64,000 nt of DNA, from contig CM060696.1 of the NCBI GenBank assembly GCA_030686995.1, positions 116,327,949-116,391,948 on the forward strand, written 5' to 3'. Below the pieces are notes generated by a model. That model did not search any database. It had not been told where the DNA came from and was given only the letters and a program-made list of their open reading frames with translations. Positions 23,250 to 36,295 of the stretch are shown one piece after another; position 1 is the stretch's first letter; each line of letters starts with the position of its first letter. A program made the position numbers and the translations under genes. Source of the stretch: Artemisia argyi. Taxonomy: Eukaryota; Streptophyta; Magnoliopsida; Asterales; Asteraceae.

Positions 23250-23254
23250 CTTGC

Positions 23255-25184
23255 TTGAGTCAGACTTGGTCTTCATTTTTCTAATTGGAATACATATGTT
23301 CTTTTTGTATTGATTTTATCATGCTAGTTTTTTCAACAGTTTAATTAGTATGGTTATCATCAAAGTTTATTTGTATTGCTTTTCTTGGGTATTACCTTCA
23401 CCAGGTCTTATCTTGTAATTCATGTTTTTTAAATAGACCGTTTGACCTGCGCCCATTTTGACTCGTGCTTGTTTGATCCGAATTACAGTTTGCCCGTTTT
23501 AGCCTGTGCCGTTTGGCCTGTGCCCGTTTTGGCCCGTGCCCATTTAGCCCGAATTATAATTTGCCCGTTTGGCATGTCCGTTTTAGCCCGTGCCCGTGCC
23601 CACCCGGTCCGCCCATTTTGCCACCTCTAACAATATGTAATTAGAAAAATATATTTTGAGGGTTATGTAATAAAATAATAAAAAGAATCACCAATGTTAT
23701 ACACTTTTATTAGTTTATTTTAGTATACTGTAAGAGGGTAAATTAATGTGGGACACATGTTGGGTTTGAATTTACCAAAAGGCAACTCATTTGCTTGGAT
23801 TCAAATTTTGGTACTATAGCTAACATTCATCCAATGCTAATTTGTCCCAAGCAATTGTTATTAGGATTGAGAGTAATCATTTAATTCAAAAGTGTCAAAC
23901 CAAACAAGCCCTTATATTATCATAGTTACGTTGATATTAAAATAAAATAAAATAAAAAGCACAACAGAGCAGTGTAATTTAACTTGTCCTTCTCAGACAT
24001 AACGTGTTTTGTGTTCAACTGTGGGCAGAGAATTCTGTTGTTAGCATGAAGGTAAAGCGAACAATATTATAGACTAAGTATACATGATGTTAAAAATGCA
24101 CAAAAGAGAAATAAAAAAGAATAATGTTATCGAGGGTGAGTAACATCATAAAGTAGGGGGTATGATAACCAATCTAATAAGTGTGGAGGGTGCACACTGC
24201 ACATCAAGTAAAAACAAAGAAACATTCTATCCCTCTTGGAAACCCTCACCATCTCTTTACGATCTGTTGTCGAGTTATTGGTTTTTTTTTTTAAAAAAAG
24301 ACAAGGGACGGAACTTGAAGGTGGAGAGAGGGAAGAGATTGTATAAAAAAACAAAATAAAAACAAAACTTGTCATTTTATTTCGTGTTCTCGGTCATTAC
24401 CAAAGGAGAAGAACGGGAAAAGAATATTTACGAATATACCCTTTTAACTAAAAATATACGAACCCAGTTTTGCCAAATCCCTTATTTGGAAAATAAAAGA
24501 ACGAACATTAATCATATAAAAACACATTCTATAATCACAAATACTTGATATAGAGAATTAGTTAATTCCCACTTTACGTATTAATGGTGAATTATCAATT
24601 TATTTAAATAATCATTGAAGACATGCTGTTAAAAACTTAGCGATGATGATTTACTACAAAAAATATTATTCTAATAAATTATGCTAAGAAAGCATTACAT
24701 ACAAAATTTATGATGAAGACTAAATTAAAAACTCATAAACCTGATATTGATTCTTAATTCTCGTGAAGTAGTCAAAGGTTATGCACAATGTGGGAGGAAA
24801 AAGTGTTTTGATAGGGTTATAGTTGTAATTTTACCAAAGAATTGACGGTTGCTAGCAGCTTTCCTCACTAATCCACCCGATTTTGGATAGAACATATTGG
24901 GAACAAAATACACTACTCGTCGCTCCATCTCCCCTTCCCTTCCAAAAAAACTTAAGAACACTTATTTTTTTATTTCTATTTCCCTTCATGTACCTTTCAT
25001 TTCTTTAAGATACAAAACTCAAGAACATGGTGGAAAACATGCAAGCACTAAGAAATATTAGTGGGGATTGAGTCCCGAACTATAATAAGGAGAGAGAAAG
25101 GTGAAAAGTAAGAGAGAGAGTGATATTATTAGGGCTCGTTGGTTTGTAGATTGGTTTAGGATTTGAATTTGGATTTGGATTTAA
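23255..25184. other. no gene seen; includes a GCCCGTTT minisatellite
   Basis: Host-like AT-rich DNA. At 23440-23640 there is a degenerate minisatellite of GCCCGTTTTGGCC / CGTGCCC phrases. The remainder, including the short ORFs at 24127-24375 and 24779-24961, shows no protein similarity that I can recognise. Confidence 0.5.
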
Positions 25185-25185
25185 A

Positions 25186-25840
<655 letters not shown>

Positions 25841-27522
25841 CATGAGGCGTTTGACCATTGACTGCCACATAATCACCCATAAAGTCCATGTCATCAGTTT
25901 TTCCTGCCATGTCATCAGTTTATATTTTTCGGATTTACATGTCATCATTTTAAATTTTTTTTAAATTCGTATTTTAATTAAATTTTCAGAGAAATTTTTT
26001 AAATGTATTCCGGAATTACTTATTTAATTTAAGCAACATGCCACATTTTTTCATTACAAATTTCGGATTTTTAATTAGTTTAAAAAATTATGGATTTTTA
26101 ATTAGTTTAAAAAATTATGATGGTGAGGATCGAACATGAGTATTTTACTTGGTATCTTGGTATGTAATACATATCAACCAATGGAGTTATTCCATAAGTT
26201 GTGATCAAAAGCGCAAAACAAAATTTATATCTGATAATAATATGATCTTTTATACAATCGAACATTTTATTCATTAACCCTAATATTCCACCTTTTTATC
26301 AAAACCCTAATATCATTCATTCATCATCCAGATAATTGCATGATTCGGTTCAAGTTATTTATTTTTTTTTAATTTTTTTTGAAGCTTTGTTATTCTTATG
26401 CATAGAATGTAGCCCAAGGAAAAAGGAATAAGCTAATAGTAAATTTGGTGCTGATTTATTCTTGGTCAGCCATGATCAAATCGAGATGGAGGTAACATCT
26501 ATGAGTAGACAAGTCCATCTCGACTCATTTACATCTGACGGGTATGACCTTATATTTCAGTGATATTCTATGCTGATTGAATGATACAACATGCAATTGA
26601 ATTATAGTTACTGATCAAAACCCTATTTTTTTATGTAATCATTAATAATTATTATGTTATTGGTGTATACAGATTCGATCAAATAGCTTAGATTATGATG
26701 GAGTGATTTGTGAAATTGCTAAAAGTTGTCTCCTGATTTGTGCCTTTTTTTATTCTTATATATGTTTAATTGTGTCTATTATTTAATTTTGTACCGTTGC
26801 GGTTTCATTCAACGTGTTATGCTTTTACATAATTTACTTACGCTAGATATATGTTCCTGTAACGTTTGCGACAGGATTGCAGGTTGCTTATTAAACTCTT
26901 TGTATGTTTCATTTTTTTTTGGTACAAATTTTTGCTTCTGATTTATATAGTCGTCAATTGTTAAATGTATGGCGGTATGTTTACTAAGGAGTTGGATGAA
27001 AAAAAAGAAGTCCGCAATATGTACATGAAGCAACAATCTGGAAAACAGGTTTTATTTTCTTTTTTACAATAACAATCGCCATTGCGAAATGCTATGCATG
27101 TTGTCTCCAAAAGGGAAACAACAAATGCAAGGTAATATGATGTTACTGATTAGCGTAACATTATGAAGATTTCCTGCGTGCCGCTTATATTACTTTCATG
27201 TTAATGTCTTTTAGGAACTGATGTTAAGGGAGTGTTTGGATTAGCTGAATTTACGTTGCACTTAATCAGGTGGTGCACAGGAGATTTGCAGATGTGTTCT
27301 TGGAATACTTGCCACAAAAGACTAAAAGACGGGTTGCCATAGTGATAACTTATTTTATTTTGCAAAAATTTAAGTGGGTTAAAACATGAAATAGTTCTGC
27401 AAGGTTAGAGTGGTAACTACAATTATTTCTTTATATCTCTGTTGAATACTTTCTGGATAATCATACTAACACAGTTATGCTCTAATATTTGCACGGTTTT
27501 CTGCTGTTTGTTCTTTTTGCAG

Positions 27523-27658
27523 CAGCTACGCGTTCAGTGAGGCGGTCGTATTCACTCAAATTGAATTGAACATAATCGAAAAAGAACTCGGGTTACCACT
27601 AGATCGCCTTTTTTGAGAGATCTCACATGAACCTGTAGCTACAGCATCCCTTGGCCAG
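27523..27658 (+). pseudogene. ABC1/UbiB-family kinase (ABC1K) exon fragment
   Basis: An exon-like stretch between an acceptor (TTTTTGCAG) and a GT donor encodes FSEAVVFTQIELNIIEKELG...LPLDRLF, stop, EISHEPVATASLGQ. This matches the conserved ABC1K segment in which a helix with IEKELG precedes EISPEPVAAASLGQVY, just before the kinase ATP-binding region. The in-frame TGA at about 27615 and the lack of neighbouring exons make it a fragment. Full ABC1K proteins are 500-700-residue plastid or mitochondrial atypical kinases linked to prenylquinone metabolism. Confidence 0.65.
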
Positions 27659-29308
27659 GTCATTCGTTACCATACTTTTTATCGTTTATAGTCAATATTC
27701 ATGTACTGTTAAACTTCAAAAAATTGTTTATTTTTGTGCCGCTTTACCAGGCTACACCATGTGTCAATCATTTTGTAAGTTTATCAAGCCTAATTCCATT
27801 ATCTTTAAGGATTTTCATATTTTTTGTTTTTGTGAGATTATAATTTTATAATTTTATTATGGCTGTAGATTTTAATCTCTTCAAAAACCATAATTGGCAG
27901 TAAAAGTAAACCAATGACCTGTTTCAACCGTATTCATTACGACCCATTTTAGAGATATGGTTTGTCAAACCCTTCCTATGACCACTGATCTATGTTGTAG
28001 AAAGTTGGATATTAATATACCTAGAGATCAATTGATGCTTGGTTACATCATATTTGCAGCAGACCATTAGAACTTTCATAGAACACCAAAAGAATTGTAG
28101 TTCCATGATGTCAATTAATTAACTGATCACATTGTTATTATGGTGTTAAATATGATTATAAAAATCATATTATTACATTACTAATCAAATGATTCGAAAG
28201 GATGCATCTAATTATGAAATTTATTATTATTTTGATTTGTTACCCGTGTTTATTTATTTATTGATACCACTTAGACCGGATTCACCAAATAAATGGTTAA
28301 AATTGCTACCTCCTGTGAATCATTTTCTACTTGGTTTTGATTTCATGATTTCAGGTTCTTAACCAAGTCGGTCTTGATTGCATTAAATGTTAATGTGTTA
28401 TAACCTTTCTTTATCATCACTCTTACATGTTATTGCATTGGTCAGTATTTGAATTGCAACTATATATACTTGATTAATGAGCACATATAGTTTTAGGTTG
28501 TCAAACAAGTAACTTAATTGTTTGTTGCATGTATATTAATCTCAAAAACATAAAGTACAGATTATATGTAATGTATCAATCATAAAAAATAGTGTCAAAA
28601 GGAAGTTAGGATTAGTTGAAGAAAAATTAGCTTTGTGCATGATACATATATAGATCAAGTACAAAATCAACTTCAAAAAACTTTATTGCGTGCTTGCAGT
28701 TATCATCAACCTAACGTTAGGTGTTAAATTTGCAGGCGTGGAAAAATTTAAAGGATCAGCTTGATAACAAAACACAAATCTATGGAAGGTTTTTTTTTTG
28801 GTTAATTCTTACATATAACTATATGTGTTACATGGAACTGAATCTGTGTGTGTGTCCTTTCCGGTTAGACGGCCAAATTAAGTTTCTCATATTTCCCCAA
28901 TATATCAACTGACGTTGTTTTGTTTTTGTTTGTTTTGTTTTTTGTTTTTTTTTTTGTGTTTTTCTCAATTTAGCATCCCAGGTACTTCAGTCGTATGGTT
29001 CTTCATTATCGGCATATGGACTTTTATTTCAGGGATCGTACTAAGTACAAATGCTTGATTTTATGCAATCATTAAGCCACTGTATGATGAACTTATACTA
29101 GACTCTTGGCTACAGGTGCTTATATTTTCATGGTACTTTAGTGGTTTTCATCCTGAATTTTTACATTTTATTACAGTTAAAAGCTTGCTATACATATTGT
29201 CATGTTTCTGTTCATACCAAAAAAAGACCGCTTTGACCCGCCTTCTTGTCACCTCAATTATTTTTTATGTTGTGATCGTGGTTTAACTGAAATTTCTGCA
29301 TGGTGCAG

Positions 29309-29604
29309 TGCACTCATGGACTGTGTAGGGTGTGAGAAGTGTCGTCTTTGGGGAAAACTTCAAGTTCTTGGTCTTGGAACTTCATTGAAGATTCTGTTCT
29401 CTGTTGATGATCAGAGTAACCCGGACCCGCATGTGAGTATCTTATATTCTTTTTCACGCTGGTCTCAGTGAAGGTCTTTTCATTTAGTAACGAACACTAT
29501 TTGTAATTATGTTATTACAGCTTCAGTTACAAAGAAATGAAGTGATTGCTTTAATTAATCTACTAAATCGCCTATTAGAATCCCTTATATATGTTACTAA
29601 AATA
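29309..29604 (+). pseudogene. ERO1: ERO1 (ER oxidoreductin) fragment, two exons with intron
   Basis: Exon 29309-29432 encodes [20 protein letters not shown] and then [10 protein letters not shown]; the intron (29433-29520) has GT-AG ends; exon 29521-about 29604 encodes LQLQRNEVIALINLLNRL. The CxxCxxC-type active-site segment and the QRNEVIAL helix are hallmarks of ERO1, the FAD enzyme that reoxidises protein disulfide isomerase in the ER. The N-terminal two thirds and the C-terminus are absent, and the ORF runs into non-homologous sequence after YVTKIKL, so it is a gene piece and not a functional gene. It lies in the probable Helitron. Confidence 0.85.
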
Positions 29605-30181
29605 AAACTTCCCGCTACAAATATCAGTTTGATTAACCAAGCTTGGGGAGTAATGGTTCCATGGTACACTTTTGTTCATAGTTCACTTTTTCCCGCTTCA
29701 AATTCATCTGTATTTGAATGGTTCAGTATTTAGACTTTAGACATTCGGACTTGGTATCAGATTTTAAACCATGACACTTGCGAAAAGCAAACACGCTTAT
29801 AAATAGTCGTTTGTGTTGAAGCCCACTCTATTGCTTATTAACAGATAGCAATATGAACAAATGATGTGTATAAAACTGCAGAAGCAGGTTAAACTCTTTG
29901 GTGGACATATTACGAGAGAACTTGGACCGCTTCCTAATATCAACACCAAAATTACAGCATGCTTGGATCCTGATGGTTGGCAGACGGTGAATTTTTTTTC
30001 CTTTTTTTTTTTTTTTATATTCATCGGTCTCTTTACGGCACTTTTGCATTTAACTTTTTATTTATTTTTTATATGTATTTTGATTTTTTTTCTTTAACAC
30101 AATTTGAGATCAGGAGATTGTTTTTGGACATGTATTGTGAAGTAGTAAGAAGGAACTATGGTTTTTCGGCAGATCACGAAT

Positions 30182-30350
30182 AATGCAAACACTCCCTTTG
30201 GTGAACAGGGGGGGGGGGTTCCGTGATTGGTGGCTTTTCTACTGGTTTATTTGTTACACCAGGTTCCTCACCAATAGGTTCCGCATCTGTTACTAGAGCA
30301 TTTTCAAGCCCATCCTTTGGTGCTCCTTTATCATCTTCTTTTAGTGGTAA
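30182..30350 (+). pseudogene. Gly/Ser/Phe-rich fragment, possibly FG-nucleoporin-like
   Basis: One frame reads NNANTPFGEQ and, after a shift across a run of ten G, SVIGGFSTGLFVTPGSS...SPSFGAPLSSSF. The PFG / SFGAP phrases resemble NUP98-type FG repeats, but the match is weak and low in complexity. The G-run indel breaks the frame. Confidence 0.3.
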
Positions 30351-30673
30351 ATGCACTTGATGTTTTCTAAGTTAGATATCCAAATATTGTACTAATTATG
30401 ACATTGACTTAATATTTAATATCCATGTTGGTTACGTGGAGATTATGTGAGGTTTGTTTCAGAAATTGTTAGTAATAACATTTGATGCTTATCTAATCGT
30501 TTTAGTTAGAAGAGATGGCCGTCTTAATATTCTTATGTATTAGTTCTATATTACCATAGCAGCTTTGATCTTTTATTTTTTTCTTACGAAAGGGGACTCA
30601 AGTCGTTCAAAATATAATGAGAGCTCCATTGGCATGAGGTACGTCACTATTAAGTTATCAGTTCCATTATTGA

Positions 30674-31069
30674 ATGACTACACAAGTTATCAGTTCCATT
30701 CCAAAGATAATACATCAGATGGTTGTTGTTGTTTATTGGGCTAATATTACTTGGTTAGCTACTGATCCTACTCCTAATATGAAAAGAGAAGGCTTTTTTG
30801 GAATCTCTTTTGCATTACCGTTTAGTTTTGAGGATTTCTCAGGTGAACCAAAAACGCCAATTCATACAGCTGATGTGGAGGTGTTCCTTCAAGTTCTACC
30901 TGGTGATAAAAAAAAGATAGAAAAGCTGGTTGAATGCATTGATTCTTCTTCAACATCATTGAAAAATGTTCTTGGGCAATATGTAACATTCTTTAAGATA
31001 AGAGAACTTATTGGCAATACGATCTCGCTCCCTGATGGAGGCAAATCTTTTAATTTTAATATACTATAA
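30674..31069 (+). CDS. unidentified ORF, well-formed protein-like sequence (probable captured fragment)
   Basis: An open frame of 131 codons. After a low-quality start it has a natural amino-acid mix, with phrases WLATDPTPNMKREGFFGISF, ALPFSFEDFSGEPKTPIHTA and VEVFLQVLPGDKKKIEKLVE, ending SLPDGGKSFNFNIL. This looks like genuine globular protein sequence, unlike nearby chance ORFs. I do not recognise the family. Position inside the probable Helitron suggests a captured exon. The first ~20 residues probably are not part of the original. Confidence 0.45.
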   Translation: MTTQVISSIPKIIHQMVVVVYWANITWLATDPTPNMKREGFFGISFALPFSFEDFSGEPKTPIHTADVEVFLQVLPGDKKKIEKLVECIDSSSTSLKNVLGQYVTFFKIRELIGNTISLPDGGKSFNFNIL

Positions 31070-31739
31070 ATTCAATGTTGTTATAGTTTCAATGTTTCTG
31101 CATATTGTTACATTTACAATTTATACTGGTATCGATTTCCACAAAGATCTTGTGGAGTTTGCTGTTCAAATGCAGGTAAAGAATACCTGATTTTGTTTGA
31201 AAGGTAAAACGATTTACATCAACCAGAGATTTACAAAAAAATAACTACATGTATGTGGGAGTCTTACCAAGGTCCAATCTCTTGATCGTCTCACTGCAAT
31301 GAGAGATATTTTGCATATCATTAATAGTAACTGTTTGATTTTCCAAGTCAACGTTCAATACTTCAAAAGGGAATGTTTATGAGGTACTGGAGGTCCTTAT
31401 CAAAGAAGGTCCACCTGATTGAGTTGGAATAGAGATAGCAGAAGAGAGATAAGTGTACATAATTGCTCGAGATGTATACAAGTTATTCGAAGGAATTTGC
31501 TTCATTATCTCACATGAAGAGTATTAGACAAGGGTTAAAGAAGGTTCAAAGTTTTTTGTTGGGTTCCGAGATAAGATCTAGGTAAAGAAGCTTCATTTTG
31601 CATTTAAGTTTAAATTATATACTATGTTCTTACAAACAATTTTGTAACTTTTAATTGTTCAATAAAAGTTAACGTTCATTGTTAATGTATTCAATATAAA
31701 AATTAGTATGTTTATATCTTATCGTTAACTTATTTTTTT

Positions 31740-32100
<361 letters not shown>

Positions 32101-32689
32101 TAAAAGAAATGTGTAAATTGTGTGTGAGAGAGAAAAACCATGTCTCTTGTCTCCTTTGGGTTTTGTGAGCCCATAGTGTAATTTAATACCTTTTTTCTTC
32201 AACCAAACAATTATTTTCAAATCCAATGCCAATCTCTACCACCAAAAGGTGGAAACCAAACGGACCCTTAGTTGTTATGCGTGGGTTTTTGTGTTTTAAG
32301 AGTATTTTAAATAATAAAAAATAGAAAACAAAAAAACTTAAAAGAAGGAAAATAATATGCTGCAATAGTTGAAGAAAATTTAAGAAAATGGTTTAGGAGA
32401 AAGAAAAAACTTATGTGGCGAGGGAAAACCCATCACCCTAAAATATAGAAAGTTTTTTGTTTGTGTAAGTGTAAAAGCCATAAATTAACAACATACTTTC
32501 TCTAATTTGCCGAGTTGAAACACTTACTTTTTTTTATTACCTTACTTACCAAAGTACTTTCAAATTTTGTTCTGACTTCACCAATATAACCGTTTTATAT
32601 TAAAATAATAACTAAAATGACAATAATACCCCTGTCTTCTTCAACAAAGCAGGTTGTTTTTTTATTATGTACCCGTGAATAAACTATCC
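32101..32689. other. no gene seen
   Basis: AT-rich intergenic DNA. The stretch at 32215-32270 (AAGGTGGAAACCAAACGGACCC) looks like a MITE edge but I found no partner. Confidence 0.4.
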
Positions 32690-32917
32690 ATGTTTCAAGT
32701 TAGCTGACTTATAACACACCATCAATGAACTGCTTAAGCTTGTGGAATTCGGTCTAATTCCATTCTATTCATCCTCGATAAAAGATGAACACAGGATTTT
32801 CTATCACCTCTCAAACTATATCATGCAATCATGAGTTCCACGAAACCAAACTCTTGAACTCAATATCCTCAAAAACTTGTACAACAATTTCTAAACAACC
32901 GCATTTACTATACATAC
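32690..32917 (-). pseudogene. PPR protein fragment, cut by an LTR insertion
   Basis: From 32917 leftward the minus strand encodes MYSKCGCLEIVVQVFEDIEF and KSLVSWNS, a typical PLS-class pentatricopeptide repeat (MYxKCG...AxxVFExI...SWNS). Stops follow at once (after NS). Some spacing-consistent similarity may persist for another ~150 bases, but the frame is lost. The 5' side ends at the LTR boundary (TGATG at 32918). PPR proteins of this class act in organelle RNA editing; this one is dead. Confidence 0.7.
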
Positions 32918-34228
32918 TGATGCGTGGAATTGCGCCCTCGCAAAAGGTTTTACCTCTCAAGGAATCTTGAGAAGCTTGCAATCCCCACCAGGCAGTGTAT
33001 CTGTTCGTTGTAGTATAGTATAGTGACAAGTACCGGAGGATTGATCGTTCAACTCAAAGAATAGTGTTCGTTAGGATTGAAATTAATCTAACTAGGTCTA
33101 AAGGTGAAGGATGATTCTTTTTGTGTTTTTATATTTTATGAAAAGCAGGTAAAAATCTCGGGTATTGGAAGGAGGGGCGGAATTAGTTGCTAATCAACTA
33201 ACCCAAAAGCTACCGATTAAACTAATGTGCAAGAAAAGTAAACTAGAGTTCTACAAGATAAGTGAAGCATGTCTACCTATGATGTATTACTCCTTGCTAG
33301 CTATCCAATTCTACCTATTGAATTGTCACACCTTGTTTTAATTGACGGGTTATATTCCTTAATACCATTCGTAGGGACGTGTACGATCTCCCCTAACTCT
33401 ATAAGCTTCTACCTCAATCATATGTCGAGCCGACTAGAAGCTCCTAATATGGTATCCTTTGAAGTCACTTATGCATTAAATATAACCAAATAATCGTAGT
33501 ACACATCCGATTCATGTTTCTTAAGACGTTCAAGCATGTTACCAATTGGAAGTCTGCCAGTTTTCTTAAGCCTAACATCGATATCATTCAATTAAACAAG
33601 AGACAATAGGAAACAAGAATTATAAGCTAAACCAACTAGACTTATCGAAGTGTCACACCCTAATTGTTGAAGATAGACACAAACATCAACAAGGAATAAA
33701 TAAGATCTAATCAATTATATACAAGTTTCACATAATCATAAGTAGACACAAGGTGAATTAGCAAAACATCATCAAAGAAGAGCAAGCAACAATGATGATG
33801 GAAAACATAATTAAGATAGAATCAACAAACCAGTACAAGATATTTATGGAGTGATTAAAACCCTTTAAGTTGCTGGAAAAACACCTACCTAAACCCTAGA
33901 ATCGGCCTTAGGGTTTAGGGCTTACAAATAATGAAGTTATGATGTTGTATTTATAGGCTATTTTCTGCCCGGCCCATCTTGACGGCATCATCCCTAACAC
34001 ATGACGGCTTCAAGACCAAAATTTCTTCATCAAGTTGTAGATCTATTTGTCCTCTTCGCGTGGGCTTTTGAATCACCTAAATCCGAGTTCGTATGCAAAA
34101 GTTATGGCCAAAACAGTAACAGCTACCGCGCGCGCAAGTTGTGACTAGTTAACACGTGATGGCCTTCGTGACCCCTTCAGGAAGTCTTCTAGGCCATCAC
34201 TCTTTAATTTAACACGTGATGGCCTACC

Positions 34229-35921
34229 TGATACGTGGGAATCGCACCAGGATTTACCTCTCGAGGGATCTCAAGAAGCTTACAACCCTCACCAGGCAGT
34301 GTACCTGATCGTTGTAGTATAATATAGTGACAAGAACTGGGGGATTGATCGTTTAACTCAGGAATAGTGTCGTTAGGATTGAAATTAATCTAACTAGGTC
34401 TAAAGGTGAAGGATGATTCTTTTTGTGTTTTTATATTTTATTAAAAGTGAATAAAAATCTCGGGTATTGGAAGAGTGGGCGGAATTAGTTGCTAATCAAC
34501 TAACCCAAAAGCTACTAATTAAACTAATGTGCAAAAAAAATAAACTAAGGTTCTACAAGGTAAGTGAAGCATGTCTACCCATGATATGTTACTCCTTGCT
34601 AGCTATCCAATTCTACCTATTGAATTGTCACACCTTGTTTTAATTGACGGGTTGTATTCCTTAATACTAGTCGTAGGGCCGTGTACAATATTCCCTAACT
34701 CTATAGGATCCTACTTCACTCATATGTCGAGCCGTTAGAAGCTCCTAACATGGGATCATTAGAATTCTCCTACGCATTAAATACAACCAAAAATCATAGT
34801 ACACCTCCGATCATGTTTCTTAAGACGTTCAAGCAAGTTACCAATGGAAGTCTGCCAGTTTTCTTAAGCCTAACATCGAATACAATCAACCAAACAAGAG
34901 ACAATAGGAATCAAGAATTATAAACTAAACCAATTAGACCTATCGAAGTGTCACACCCTAATTGATGAAGATAGACACAAATATCAACAAGGAATCAATA
35001 AGATCTAATCAATTATATACAAGTTTCACACAATCATAAGTAGACACAAGCTGAATTAGCAAAACATAATCAAAGAAGGACAAGCAACAATAATAATGAA
35101 AGACATAATTATGATAGAATCAACAAACCATTACAAGATGTTCATGGAATGATTGAAACCCTCTAAGTTGCTGGAAAAACACCTACCTAAACCCAGGAAT
35201 CGACCTTAGGGTTTAGGGCTCCCAAAAAGTGAAGTTATGATGTTATATTTATAGGCAATGTTTCTGTCGGCAAGGCTTGACGGCGTCAGCCCGTAAAGAG
35301 TGACAACGTCACAACCAAATTTTCTTCACCAAATTGTAGATCTCTTCGTCCTCTTCGCGTGGGCTTTTGAATCACCTAAATCCGAGTTCGTATGCAAAAG
35401 TTATGACCAAAACAATGTTAGCTACTCCGCGCGTAAGTTTTGATTGTCTTGATTAACATGTGACGGTTTTACTAAGGTTTTCTTCCTGACGTCGTCACTT
35501 TAAATCATCTGACGTCGTCAGGTTAAGTCCTGACGCCGTCATGTATAAACATGTTCTGGGCCGTCACATGTATCTTGCTCTTGACGGCCTTGGTGACGCC
35601 GTCATGTACAAATGTCTTGAAATCTTTCTGGCCCGTCACGTACAACTTGAATTATCCACCTCTTTATCAATGAGTGACGGCGTCACCTTGTAGAGCTTGA
35701 CGCCGTCAGGTACTGTTTCCAGCATGGATTCTTGATTTTCTCGTTTTCTTCATTCTTGAGCATAAAAACGTCCAAAAAGCTCCAAAATGCTTTCTTTTGT
35801 AAAATTCTTCTCAAAAGTACCTAAAATGACAAAAGGAACTATTTAGGGCAATATTTGATTAAATAATCACGATTTAGGGCTTAAATGACCCCCTAAAAGT
35901 GGTTCACTTTTCGTCTCATCA
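34229..35921 (-). mobile_element. solo LTR, family A (1693 bp), TSD CTACC
   Basis: TGATACGTGGG...CGTCTCATCA flanked by CTACC at 34224-34228 and 35922-35926. It is inserted in another copy of its own family, in the same orientation. TGACG-N-CGTCA sites occur at 35278, 35487, 35510, 35531, 35594, 35675 and 35698. Confidence 0.93.
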
Positions 35922-36295
35922 CTACCTCCATTAACACGTGACGCCGTCACTCTTTAATCCTGATGGCCATCTCTCTTTGCATTTACACATGATGGCCTTA
36001 ACAACTTATAACGTGACGTTGTCACGATCCCTTTAGAAAACATTCTGGCGCGCCACGTGCATTTGATTTATCCACCCTTTTGTCAACTCGTGATGCCGTT
36101 AAGAGCAATTCTTGACGCCGTCAGGTACTATTTTCAGCATGATTTTGAGACTTTGTCGTTTTCTTCATTTTTTTGCTCCAAAAACGTCCAAAATGCTTCA
36201 TTTTGTAAATTTCCTCTCAAAAGTACCTAAAATGACAAAAGGAACGATTTATGGCAATATTTGATCAAATAATCTCGACTTTAGCCTTAAATGAC

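Noticed and set aside
35278..36126. Regular TGACG-N-CGTCA motifs as a CRISPR-like or phage-type array
   Set aside because: Spacers and repeats are not of uniform length, copies lie within LTRs of a eukaryotic retroelement, and there are no cas genes.
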